Assembly: GCA_944470555.2 (NCBI GenBank)
Contig: OX104128.1
Location: forward strand, 43,693,920-43,757,919
DNA from: Heterobilharzia americana
Taxonomy: Eukaryota > Platyhelminthes > Trematoda > Strigeidida > Schistosomatidae
Reading direction: 5' to 3'
DNA: 64,000 nt
Made by a program: the position numbers and the translations under genes. Positions 12,276 through 21,167 of this stretch are shown piece by piece. The notes beneath the pieces were generated by a model. The model made no database searches. It was not told the DNA's origin and saw only the letters and a list, made by a program, of their open reading frames with translations. Positions within the stretch are counted from its first letter, which is position 1; each line of letters opens with the position of its first letter.

Positions 12276-12739
12276 ACAAAGGAGGCAACAAAATTAGGAA
12301 TATATACGTGATGTCTCAAAGTTGTGTAGTGGTCTTGATATGACTACGGACAATAAATTACGTGTGCAACGTAATTCAGTAAACAATGTTCTTCCACTGT
12401 GTGGTAAATTCTATAAATCAACTCAAATGAAATTGTTTAGACTTTGTATATCCACTTGCTTTGTGCTTCAGTATTGAAAAACTTTTATTTCCCCATGCTT
12501 TTTACGCACTTCAGTTGTCGGAGTGTCTACATTTTCATGTTGTTTTCTCGGTTCTTATCATCATTATCATGTATATTACAACTGCTTTAGTCAATGCTAT
12601 CACTTTATTATTGGTAGTATCATCACCGTCTTTATGTTTAAAACAGTAATCATATTAACCGTCAAATCTACATGATTGGTTTAATTTTTAGAAATATTTA
12701 GCTATTCATATTAGAATAAAACATGATGAGGATCTAGTG

Positions 12740-12870
12740 GAGAATATTTGAAGCTCAGGTGGACGGTGTTGCATTGTATTCTCTGGGTTATTTAAACAAT
12801 CCAGCTCAGAGAACACAATACAAGCAAGATGATCAGGATCTAATTGAGAATAATACTGTTCGCTTATATG
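12740..12870. repeat. Dispersed repeat with internal hairpin
   Basis: A GTAGCTCAGGTGGATGGT-like start, then TATTCTCTGGGTTATTTAAACAA, then CCAGCTCAGAGAACACAATAC. The last two form a hairpin. The same order occurs at 17180-17255 (AGTATTTGTAGCTCAGGTGG, TGTGTTCTCTGAGC, GTTGTTTAAACAAC). It may be another tRNA-like SINE head. Confidence 0.55.
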
Positions 12871-13104
12871 TCTTGTTCTAACGTTTTACCAGACCGAAGT
12901 GCAAGGGAGTGAATTGATTTCCTCCGATTTTAGGTTCGCTTATATTTGCTACTTGAGCAAGCTTAACACAATTAGGTAACTAGTGGCTATCCACAGGAAG
13001 CTACCGATTTCGTGTCCTACAAACAGATGTTTTTATTGATATAAAAATAAAAATTATTTCATCAGGGAAAAAATTACTCATATTTTGTTTGGAAAACAAC
13101 TTAC

Positions 13105-13452
13105 ATAAGCAATATTAATCCATGTAATAATACATCCAGTTTTTAATTTTCCTATATCTGATGTTGAAGAACGGTAATTAGGTGAATAACCAGAATCTTT
13201 AGACCATATAGTTATAACCTGTGGACTAGCTCTTGTGACAGGGGCATCACAAATTCTTTGTCGATTAAAACGTTTTGAATATATTGGTGTTGGTTCAACT
13301 AATATTGGATAATCTTGATCTGAGTTAAAAACTGAACTCTGAACAAACTGATATAATTTATTATACTGATCAATTGTAGCTTGTACAGAAGAAGCAGGTT
13401 TTCCTCTAGCATATATTAAACAATCATTTAATTCAATGCTTAGAAATAATCG
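13105..13452 (-). CDS. RasGEF exon: early CDC25 catalytic domain
   Basis: Exon of 116 codons. The acceptor is a polypyrimidine tract ending CCCCTAG, the donor is TAT|GTAAGT, and both ends are phase 0. The translation begins RLFLSIELNDCLIYARGK, the helix after VAEQLTIVDQ of the preceding exon, then has SVQATIDQYNKLYQFVQSS and ends TGCIITWINIAY. In RalGDS-type CDC25 domains the matching helices are VTQFN...V and ...W-I-x-V-A, normally about 20 residues apart. Here about 60 extra Ser, Pro and Thr-rich residues (around YSPNYRSSTSDIGK) lie between them, an apparent insertion. The next exon, which should carry the catalytic hairpin, was not found below 13105. Confidence 0.82.
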
Positions 13453-13654
13453 CTAGGGGAAAAAAAGTCAAAAAGAATAACAAATATATACGGTATTTTT
13501 TGAAAAAATAATTATGTAAAGGATTTATAATAAGGAAAGTTAAGTAATTACTAGACACTACGAGAAAAACCTTTGGCTATGTTAAGGTGGCGAATACGCA
13601 CTCCCTTCGAAATGTTTGCCTTCGCTTCACAAGTGACTTTAAAAGAGGACTCTC

Positions 13655-13975
13655 GTGAAGCTCAAGAATCGGACTGTTGACGGTTTTAAACTGTTCTTTG
13701 GACAGCCAGGCGCACCTCCGGACACTACCCTGCATGGGTATTTAAACGAGTGTAAAGGTATTAACAGCTCAACTCTTGAGCACTTAGTTATCTCTGGTTA
13801 CTGTGCTTCACAAGTCTTCGTTCAGGGTCATTCATAAAGTGAAGGCAAACATTTCGAAGCTAACTCGTATTCTCCACCTCAACGCATGGGAGGCTTTGGC
13901 GATCCGGTGGTACAAGCCTGATCTTTGTGTTCAAAAAAAGATACATTCAGTCTCTGATTTTGCTTTAGTCGTAAT
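13655..13975 (+). mobile_element. Penelope-like element C-terminal fragment
   Basis: Two overlapping plus frames encode INSSTLEHLVISGYC, then (frame-shifted) SFRVIHKVKANISKLTRI and AIRWYKPDLCVQKK. The last matches AIRRLKPDLCVQKE in the PLE at 36740-38960, so this is the end of a PLE open reading frame. It lies in the intron between the last two recognised exons of the minus-strand exchange-factor gene. The AT-rich stretch to about 14140, with two ATTTTTGATGAC words, is probably its 3' tail. Confidence 0.8.
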
Positions 13976-15012
13976 CCCCCTAAGACAGTTTATTCATTTC
14001 TTTGTTTATTTATTCTAATCCTATAAGCAATTTTTGATGACCTTGATTTGACCTTTTAGCCACTATCACCTTTTGAATTTATTGGCCATTTTTGATGACT
14101 TTATATTGACACATTAGCTATTGGTGGATACACATTTTGTTGTAACTATGATTACGATGTACAGTTTTTGAAAATGATTCGTCGAAAAGAAAGTTTTCTT
14201 CGCTGAATTGTCTTTTATTAATTTTTCATTATCTGATGGAAGTATTTTGATTGTTGAAAGAAATACAGCAACTTTTTCGCACTTAATAATGACTGTCTTG
14301 TGTTTGGTGAATGTTCTGTTGTGCTGTTTATATCAAAGTTCTTGAACAATTCTATTCAGATCACTTTTGGATATCATCAAATACTGTTGTCTTTCAATAC
14401 CAAGAAATCACTCTTTGTGCTGTGGTCATCTGTTGACTTTCGAATCGAATCAAATGACAATACAGTAGTAAAATCGATAAAAATTGCATCTGAAAATATT
14501 TAAGTTATGGATTAACAGATTGATTATTTATCGTAAAACTCTACAAAAGTGCATAGTATCAACTTTTAGATTTCATGATCAGCATATTATACATCTATAA
14601 GTTCATGATCATATTAAATGACTTTAAGCGAAACTAGTTTTCAACGAGAACTGCACCCGTAAGACTATTCGCGAAATATGAGTATGCAAAATAGGTAACT
14701 ACCTTATGGAAAGAATTTTCAGAAGTTCTAATAAAAATTCATGAAGTCCACTAGGTTCAAAGTAGAATAAAATGTTTCTCAAAGACAGTAGCTGGCAGTT
14801 ACATTACACTATTAGATGACTGAAGTTATCACCAACAGACTAATAAAGTGGTTGGATGAAGAAAAAATGTTTGCATCAGAATCCTGAGGATTTTGAACTC
14901 AACTTACTGACGAGTGCTTACATAGGGCGAAACCGATATCAATTAATTCATGCTTTTTAGTGTCACATACTGAAGTTAAAATTAAAGCAAAACAATGATA
15001 ACAATTTCCTAC

Positions 15013-15167
15013 CTGATCAACTATAGTTAGTTGTTCAGCTACTGTATCCACATTTAAATTCCATAAATTAATTAAAGGATTTATAAGTGGTTGTATTATT
15101 ACACTCTGATTTGAATGTGTTTTTGAATTTAACTTCGAATTGTCATGAGGTGAATAATGACGATAAT
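15013..15167 (-). CDS. RasGEF exon: linker and start of CDC25 domain
   Basis: Exon of 155 bases. The acceptor GATCTTCTTAG is followed by ATTATCG, and the donor is GATCAG|GTAGGA. It enters in phase 1 (one base from the upstream exon completes an Asp codon) and leaves in phase 0, agreeing with both neighbours. The product is a short Asn and Ser-rich linker followed by PLINLWNLNVDTVAEQLTIV, the canonical first helix of CDC25 domains (D-x-x-x-V-A-E-Q-L-T-x-x-D). The longer open frame 15225-14899 reads into intron on both sides. Confidence 0.82.
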
Positions 15168-15292
15168 CTAAGAAGATCATAAAAACGACAATACAGTCAG
15201 TTACTGATTGTAGAAAAGAACACAACTTTCTGAAATAGATATCATAAGTATTATTATATCATTATTTGTCCCTTGGGTTAGAGTCCTAAATC

Positions 15293-15548
15293 TTACTTTC
15301 TCTTTCATCGAGAGAAGAGAAGACAAATCGGCCAGTTGACTTCCCAAAAACTTTCACCAACCGGCGTCATTTTGTCTCCCCGATTCCAGCAAGGAATAAG
15401 TTTATTTTTATTTTTTATATTTTCTTTGTGCTTTGAAGTTTCTTTGGTGATTGGATTGGTTTTACGGGGTAGGGTTGCTAGTCCTATGCCCAACCTTCCC
15501 TCTTTATCTGGGCTTAGGACCGGCTAGTAACTAGTGAACCAGGCGAGA
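15293..15548 (-). mobile_element. RTE-type LINE, 5' end fragment only
   Basis: The minus strand matches the 5' untranslated region and start of the element at 21168-21420: CTCGCCTGGTTCACTAG near the start, then AAAGAGGGAAGGTTGGG, then GACGCCGGTTGGTGAAAG, ending near the TCTCTCGATGAAAG word. It stops before the endonuclease coding region. It forms an inverted pair with 21168-21420, 5.6 kb away. Confidence 0.85.
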
Positions 15549-16374
15549 TTATATTATAAGTAACAAATAATAAATAATTTAAATTGTTAAAATGGTAATT
15601 AACCTTATCCTAAGCTTAAGGTCTTATACAGTTAATAGTTGTTCAGGATGTAGGTCAAGTATTGTAACAATTTATTCAGTGTAACCCACATCTAAAAGTT
15701 GAATAGATTCTAATCCATGAACATACCTTTCCTCTGCATACAACCAACTGTAGGTAAATACTTAACATCCAGTTATTTGTACCATAAGTTACAAAATGTT
15801 AGATAAACTTCTATAGGATAAGATTATGTAATTACTCTGATTGAAAAAGTAGCCGGAAAAAAGTCAGCTATCTATAATCATGTTCAATTTTGATTCCTCA
15901 GGAGTTATTAATTGTTTGTTCTAAATGTAAGCTTGTTGCATTTAGAACATCAATACAGAATAACGGACGGTATTTCAACCAACATATATGCTAATGAACT
16001 ACAAGGTGTTTTGAGTGTGCGTTAGTAGTTCTATAAATACAGTAACAATTGGCTGCATGAATTTTTCGAACCCACGTAGAATATGTAAATGGACTCCTTT
16101 TATACTGAAGATAGGATTTTTATAATTCCTTATGGATTAGAAAAAAATAGTATGAAGTACATTAGTCAATTCCTGGTTTGTACGAACATATTGCTGTCAA
16201 GTTTTTAGTGCTAACTAAATCCTATCGATTTAATTGAGAATAAGGTGATGAAACTAAACCGAATCACTTAGCTTGATGGCTAAATTACCAAATTGACTTA
16301 CAGGACTTTATCAGGACCTAAAACTAAGCAGCATAACACTGCTGACCTTTAGAAGACTAACCACTGTGAGCCAT

Positions 16375-16487
16375 GATGCTTTGTGGGGACTAGGCGGCTG
16401 TACAAACTTTTATGAGTGGGATAGAGTTCAAGCTCGTGGTTTACTGCATGAAAGTCGGGTGACTGAGCCAACTGGCTATGTCACCTG
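16375..16487 (-). repeat. tRNA-like SINE, unassigned family
   Basis: The minus strand has TAGCCAGTTGGCTCAGTCACC as a box-A-like region and CACGAGCTTGAACTC as a box-B-like region, followed by AGCCGCCTAGTCCCC. The cloverleaf is poorly preserved, so it is a retroposed tRNA-like head rather than a tRNA gene. Confidence 0.55.
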
Positions 16488-16579
16488 ATAAGGTACCACT
16501 GTCAAAAAGCCTCTAGCTATCTGTTTCATAACCGCAGTAACCCATACTTCATTGTAATCATGACTTCCGTGTAAGACAA

Positions 16580-17640
16580 TAGTTAAATGAATAAGGTTAC
16601 AATATTAAGTACAAGTATACTTGTAAATACAGCAGTTACATCATATGAAGCTATAAGATTGTCAAGTACTTTAACATGATCTAGTTCGTGGGAAAATTGA
16701 AATGTATCTTTTAAGCTACAAGTCAACAGCTTACTCCGAAAAGGCTCTGAACTTTGTGTTAACCATTTAATCAATTTATGAGGAAGCGAATTATTTATTG
16801 ACATTGTAGGTACCAAAAGTAAATTAGATTTATGAATATCTGATAAAGAATACATGATCGGAAGAAGTGAAACTTATAGTTTGAGTCCAGTATATGCTCC
16901 ATTATCAGTCAGTTTCTTCTTTACAAGTTCAACTGGAAATCAGTCACGACCCGAATAGCTTAATGGTAATGTCTTTGAATAAGTAGTACTGCCTCGCATC
17001 TCTCAGAGAAAATCAGTTTCCTCGTGATTGCGGATACACCTTACTCACAAGTCCCAAAAAGCATTAATCTTACGTCCAGGACTTCAAGCCAGTTGCTTCC
17101 AGCGAACTAATATCCCATCAAAGTACACAGCGATACTGCACCTCTTAGCTTGGTGGCCATATTGCAAAATAATCGAAAGAAATAATGGAGAGTATTTGTA
17201 GCTCAGGTGGATGGTCTTGGATGTATTGTGTTCTCTGAGCTGGGTTGTTTAAACAACAACAAAAGAATTCGGTCAGGACTCAGGATTAGACAACGTAAAA
17301 TTGGTTACTCTCCAGTGACCAGTGAATATTCGTTTCCCTTGTTTTCAAATGTTAATACCACGTCCTTTTTAAGAGTATTTTAATGGGACGCTGAGAAATG
17401 TTAACATCTTAGGCACATAATCATTTTTTCCATTAGGACAACAACAGATTCCTTATCAGGTCTAAATATAGCAACATCATTTTTGTGTTTTTCCAAAAAG
17501 ATTTTCGACTGTCCAGATGATGATACTTAATACTAGTTGCTATCGTCAAACTTCTCTCATTTTCATCTATGAGTTTCAAATCAGAGAATTGGTCGTATGG
17601 GTTTTCAGATAGCGTCTCGTTGTTCATTCAACTGAATAAT
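16580..17640 (-). mobile_element. Penelope-like element RT, split by SINE
   Basis: On the minus strand the upstream piece (17640-17400) encodes a PLE N-terminal stretch ending IFRPDKESVVVLMEK, the D-K-x-x-x-V-V-(L/M) motif. The downstream piece (16855-16583) encodes a finger/palm segment with LTCSLKDTFQFSHELDHV and ASYDVTAVFT, the catalytic motif A (S-Y-D-V-T-x-(L/V)-F-T). Between them lies a plus-strand SINE (16947-17330), so the PLE was probably split by a later insertion. Frames are broken and the YVDD region is absent. Confidence 0.8.
16947..17330 (+). repeat. tRNA-headed hammerhead SINE, family II, decayed
   Basis: Head ACCCGAATAGCTTAATGGTA, then the block TCCTCGTGATTGCGGATACA, then a decayed hammerhead (CTCACAA where CTGATGA is expected, ATTAAT where GAAA is expected, though ACGTCCAGG of the cleavage site survives). 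The family tail AGCTTGGTGGCCATATTGC and GTAAAATTGGTTACTCTCCAG follow. A piece of the hairpin repeat seen at 12740 interrupts it at 17180-17255. It shares its layout with 20596-20900. Confidence 0.75.
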
Positions 17641-18199
17641 GGTTTTATTTTAATAAGCATTATAATTTTGGACTACAAGCAGCAGGTGAATACTTATGGA
17701 ATAAAATAATGTCATTTTATTCTGTCATTTATGAATTTTCCAGCAACTCAAACCACTATTAAAGCAACTAATGACAGCTACCATCCTGAAAGACTTTTAA
17801 GTAATTAAGAGTAGCTGATGTATGATGATTGGGATGAAAACAACGATAATATATTTTGAATTTGAACAACTAAGAGATACGGTGAAAAAAACCCACGAAT
17901 AAGATATTCATATGGCAAAATGACACTATCAGAATGTGTAAAAAGCAACATTGAGGGATGGTGGAAATGGTAAATGACTGTTTCAACTATCGGAAAAATT
18001 AGATCGTTATTAATATTTGTTTCTATCCATTGCAAGTACATAAAGTACAAATAATTTTGCTAAATGTGAACTTTCGGTAGTCCAGTTCTATTTGTCAGAA
18101 TGTCGATTTGTTACAATAAAATTAAGCATTACAGATGTTTAAAACCTATCGCCAAGTAATATCTTTAAGACATCTGCAAACGTCGATATTTAGGTGATT

Positions 18200-18995
18200 T
18201 CTAAAGCTGAGAGAGCTGGATAGCTCTTTCGTCCTAGTGTAGTGGGTGCTACTAATAAGAATGGATATAGGTAGTATGTGTTGAGAGGTCGGCAGGAATC
18301 ATAGGCAATTACCAGTGATGGGTAAATATTCTGACCAGAGAAACGCAAGGGACAATATGGGTGTATTAAGAGCAAGTCGGGATAGAAGCAGAAGAAGAAA
18401 TGAAATACATTGTGCAAATGACTATTTTAATGGAAAGTGTACAGTATTTCAACAGTACTGTACAATATGTCATAATAAACGTTCTGTCCCGCATCTCAGT
18501 CTTGTCATTTCTTACGATTGAAGGGGAAAGGAAAGTTAATTGGGGTGAAATCGCCCAGTGGACTCTCACTGGAGCCTTGTCTTGGGTAGTTGACCGAAAC
18601 TTGTTTTCCCCTTCAATCGTAAGAAATGACAAGACTGAGATGCGGGACAGAACGTTTATTATGACATATTGTACAGTACTGTTGAAATACTGTACACTTT
18701 CCATTAAAATAGTCATTTGCACAATGTATTTCATTTCTTCTTCTGCTTCTATCCCGACTTGCTCTTAATACACCCATATTGTCCCTTGCGTTTCTCTGGT
18801 CAGAATATTTACCCATCACTGGTAATTGCCTATGATTCCTGCCGACCTCTCAACACATACTACCTATATCCATTCTTATTAGTAGCACCCACTACACTAG
18901 TATGGAACTCCTCAGCGGTAAGTGCCCACGACCGCATCAGGGACCGAATCTGAAAATTTCAGGTTCCACTACCAGTGCGCTATTATGGAGCCACT
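18200..18995 (-). repeat. Hammerhead SINE family I, interrupted by foldback
   Basis: The minus strand begins near 18995 with CAGTGGCTCCATAATAGCG (box A region), continues through a box-B-like region (CAGATTCGGTCCC) and the hammerhead box GCTGAGGAG, and stops at 18897. It resumes at 18237 with GGACGAAAGAGCTATCCAGC. The 659-bp foldback element at 18238-18896 sits between the two halves of hammerhead stem-loop II. The CTGAGGA and GAAA boxes are both present, one on each side of the insertion. Confidence 0.82.
18238..18896. mobile_element. Foldback element, near-perfect 292-bp inverted repeats
   Basis: Left arm 18238-18529 and right arm 18605-18896 are reverse complements with no mismatch that I found over 292 bases. 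They enclose a 75-base spacer (18530-18604). Termini are TGTAGTGGGTGC and GCACCCACTACA. The element is flanked by CTAG on both sides (18234-18237 and 18897-18900), consistent with a 4-bp target-site duplication, because removing it restores the SINE sequence GTCCTAGTATGG. No transposase is encoded, and the mirrored short open frames on the two strands are by-products of the palindrome. It could be a MITE or foldback transposon. An assembly artefact is less likely because of the clean duplication. Confidence 0.85.
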
Positions 18996-19165
18996 GAGTC
19001 GGTAACGTGCCGGCCGCGGAAGTCGAAGATCCTGGGTTCGATCCCTGGCGGGGTCGTGTATGCACACTCTCAAGCAGTCCCATAATAGGATGAAAGAGGT
19101 ATCCAGTGCTCCCAGGTTACCGATGTTTCCCCAACTAATGTCCGAATACGATGAATATCAACCAG
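18978..19165 (+). repeat. Hammerhead SINE family I, plus copy
   Basis: Head GAGCCACTGAGTCGGTAACG, box B GGGTTCGATCCCTGG (19033-19047), then a decayed hammerhead in which CTGAGGA reads CTCAAGC while GATGAAAG and TATCCAGTGCTCCC survive, then the family tail GTTTCCCCAACTAATGTCC. It lies head to head with the interrupted minus copy, and the two heads overlap near 18980-18995. Confidence 0.8.
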
Positions 19166-19329
19166 AAATCAATCAATAAATCCCCACAAAAAGCCTACAA
19201 ATTGATTTTTGAAGTTAAACGATAGAAAACACTTGAACTGCATTAACTAGCAGTTTAACTTTGCGAGTGCCACGCTTAAATACTATACGAATATTTAATG
19301 AAAGAAGTTTTAAGAACAAAATTACTTAC

Positions 19330-19711
19330 CTTTGTTTACAGAGATTGTATGCGGTGGTAAAAATTCTCTTTCCGGATTTAAATCAATATTATATTTACAC
19401 GCAAAAATTTTTAAGCAGTTTACTGCTTGTCTACACAAAATCTCCATATCCGTTGCAAGTTGGTCCCAAATTTCTGAATCGATATCACACAACATAATCC
19501 GTGTCACGCGTTTATTCTTAGAAGGCGGTAAATTACCTCCACAGCATTTCATAAACTCTCTCAACATATGGGCTTGACTATTTTGATAAAAAGGTTGAAA
19601 AATGTCGAACCAGTTAGCAATAATGCGTATAAGGCGCTTTAGATATATGACCTTTTGTGGAGAATCAAAATCTTTTAAATGAGGTTGTTGCAGCCATGCA
19701 TGGAACATGTA
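19330..19711 (-). CDS. RasGEF exon: REM (RasGEF-N) domain, second half
   Basis: Exon of 382 bases (127 codons plus one base). The acceptor TTCTTTTCAG precedes TACATG, the donor is AACAAAG|GTAAGT, and it enters phase 0 and leaves phase 1. After an initial YMFHAWLQQPHL the translation has SPQKVIYLKRLIRIIANWF and DIFQPFYQN. This fits the REM-domain helices that follow the F-L-x-T-Y-R segment of the upstream exon (pattern L-R-(V/I)-x-x-x-x-x-x-W-(L/F)). A Cys and Asn-containing extension (REFMKCCGG, then ILCRQAVNCLKIFACKY) follows and was not assigned. The open frame continues on both sides into intron, but the splice sites are strong. Confidence 0.82.
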
Positions 19712-20229
19712 CTGAAAAGAACTATATTTGTAAGGAAAGAAAAGCAAACACAATAATTACAAAATGCTTAATTTATACGAAACAGATAAATCAAGCCATT
19801 TTTCGCGTCAAAATTTATAAAAAGAAACACCGTTGAACTAAACGTTATAGAATAGACATTCTGAAATTTATGGTCACTGGAAAGGATTCTTCGCCTAAAG
19901 ACAATAAAAGCTGAAATTGATCTAGTGAATAAATGTCTGACTTTGTAGGAACTTACTACCACAATAGGGGTTTACAAAGTTCGGTTATTAAGAAATACAA
20001 ATTATCTGTTGCAAAGTTTAAAAACTAATAGATATAGCCATTAATTAAACTGCTGATTTGAAACTAAGTCGATCTGGTGCTTCGTCAACATTGCACAGCA
20101 AAAAAGTGTACGTCTGTGAAGTATGCTACACTGGTGTTTTTCATATTTGAACAAATGAGGGTGATTGTCATTCATACAAGTACAAAAATAAAAAAGTTAT
20201 GCTTTAGTCAATTGCTAGAATTGACCAGC

Positions 20230-20575
20230 GAAATAAAAAGCATAGACCGAATCTTGAAGAAACTGAAAAGCCCACCGATGTCTACGTCAATTAGATGCCG
20301 AGGGATTGCGGTGTTCGGAGTTTTACTTCCCCTTAGACGAAAGTTCTTAGGAAGGTGTTCTGAAACATTAAAACAGTTCTTCCAATCTGTCTGTTTTGGC
20401 AGCTACATGTAAACTGATATACACAGTTGGAGGTAATATAAGAAGGGCACTTGCTGAACTTTGACTGGGGTAATGAACACATCGATCGGTTCACAGAAGT
20501 AAGATAGGATGCAGGGACATCTGACAAATTCTTTTGGTAGCAATCAGTTTTGAATTCCAATCCACCTTGAAAAAT
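20230..20575 (-). mobile_element. Penelope-like element C-terminal fragment (GIY-YIG start)
   Basis: The minus strand encodes SKCPSYITSNCVYQFTCSC followed by QIGRT, matching the PLE sequence at 38596-38650 (VTSNCIYLFTCTCSS). A frame-shifted stretch around HLPKNFRLRGSKTPNTAIPR follows. Only the start of the endonuclease domain is recognisable. It lies in the 4.2-6.3 kb introns of the exchange-factor gene. Confidence 0.75.
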
Positions 20576-20595
20576 CGAACCCTGGGGGTTAATCA

Positions 20596-20900
20596 TGACC
20601 CGGATAGCTCAGTGGTAACGTCAGTGACTACAATAATGGGTAAAGTGGGTTCGAATTTCACAGAGGGAGCCAGTTTTCTCGTGATTGCAGATAAAGCTTA
20701 CTGATGAATCCCGAAAAGCGAGAATCCTAGATACCTGGCTTCCCGCCGATTGCTACCAACCAAAAAACATCAAAGTGTGCTGCGATGCCGAGCCTCCTAG
20801 CTTGGTGGTCAGATTGTAAAACTTTTGATGGAATTTGGTGAGGACCTAGGACTAGACGACGTGAAATTGGTTAATCTCCAGTGACTAATAAACGGATAAA
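20596..20900 (+). repeat. tRNA-headed hammerhead SINE, family II
   Basis: The best copy of this family. The head GACCCGGATAGCTCAGTGGT is a good box A and GTGGGTTCGAATTTCAC a good box B. In the hammerhead region the CTGATGA box (20701-20707) is intact, but the second box reads GAAT instead of GAAA and stem II begins with A instead of G, so it should be inactive. The tail AGCTTGGTGGTCAGATTG and GTGAAATTGGTTAATCTCCAG is shared with 16947-17330 and 36307-36430. Confidence 0.8.
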
Positions 20901-21167
20901 GTCCAACTTAACGAAACAAACATCTGTATTCGCCATTACAACTCCTGAACCTTTATTTGGTTTCCATATCACTATTTTGTGCCACCATAGAAATGGTTGG
21001 TTCACAGCTCAAGTGCTTGCTGACAAGTGCTTTGTTTCACTCACTCTACGGTCGAGAACTTTGTTTAAAGAGAACAAGCTAGTGATAAAAAATCTAAAGG
21101 ATAACTTATTCATCGAATGACCTACGTAGTCCTATATTTTAAGTACCTCAATATTTTCGTAGTTATA

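Noticed and set aside
18190..18953. Pairs of identical open frames on both strands (68, 122 and about 75 codons)
   Set aside because: They are mirror images produced by the perfect inverted repeat. No domain or codon bias supports a protein.
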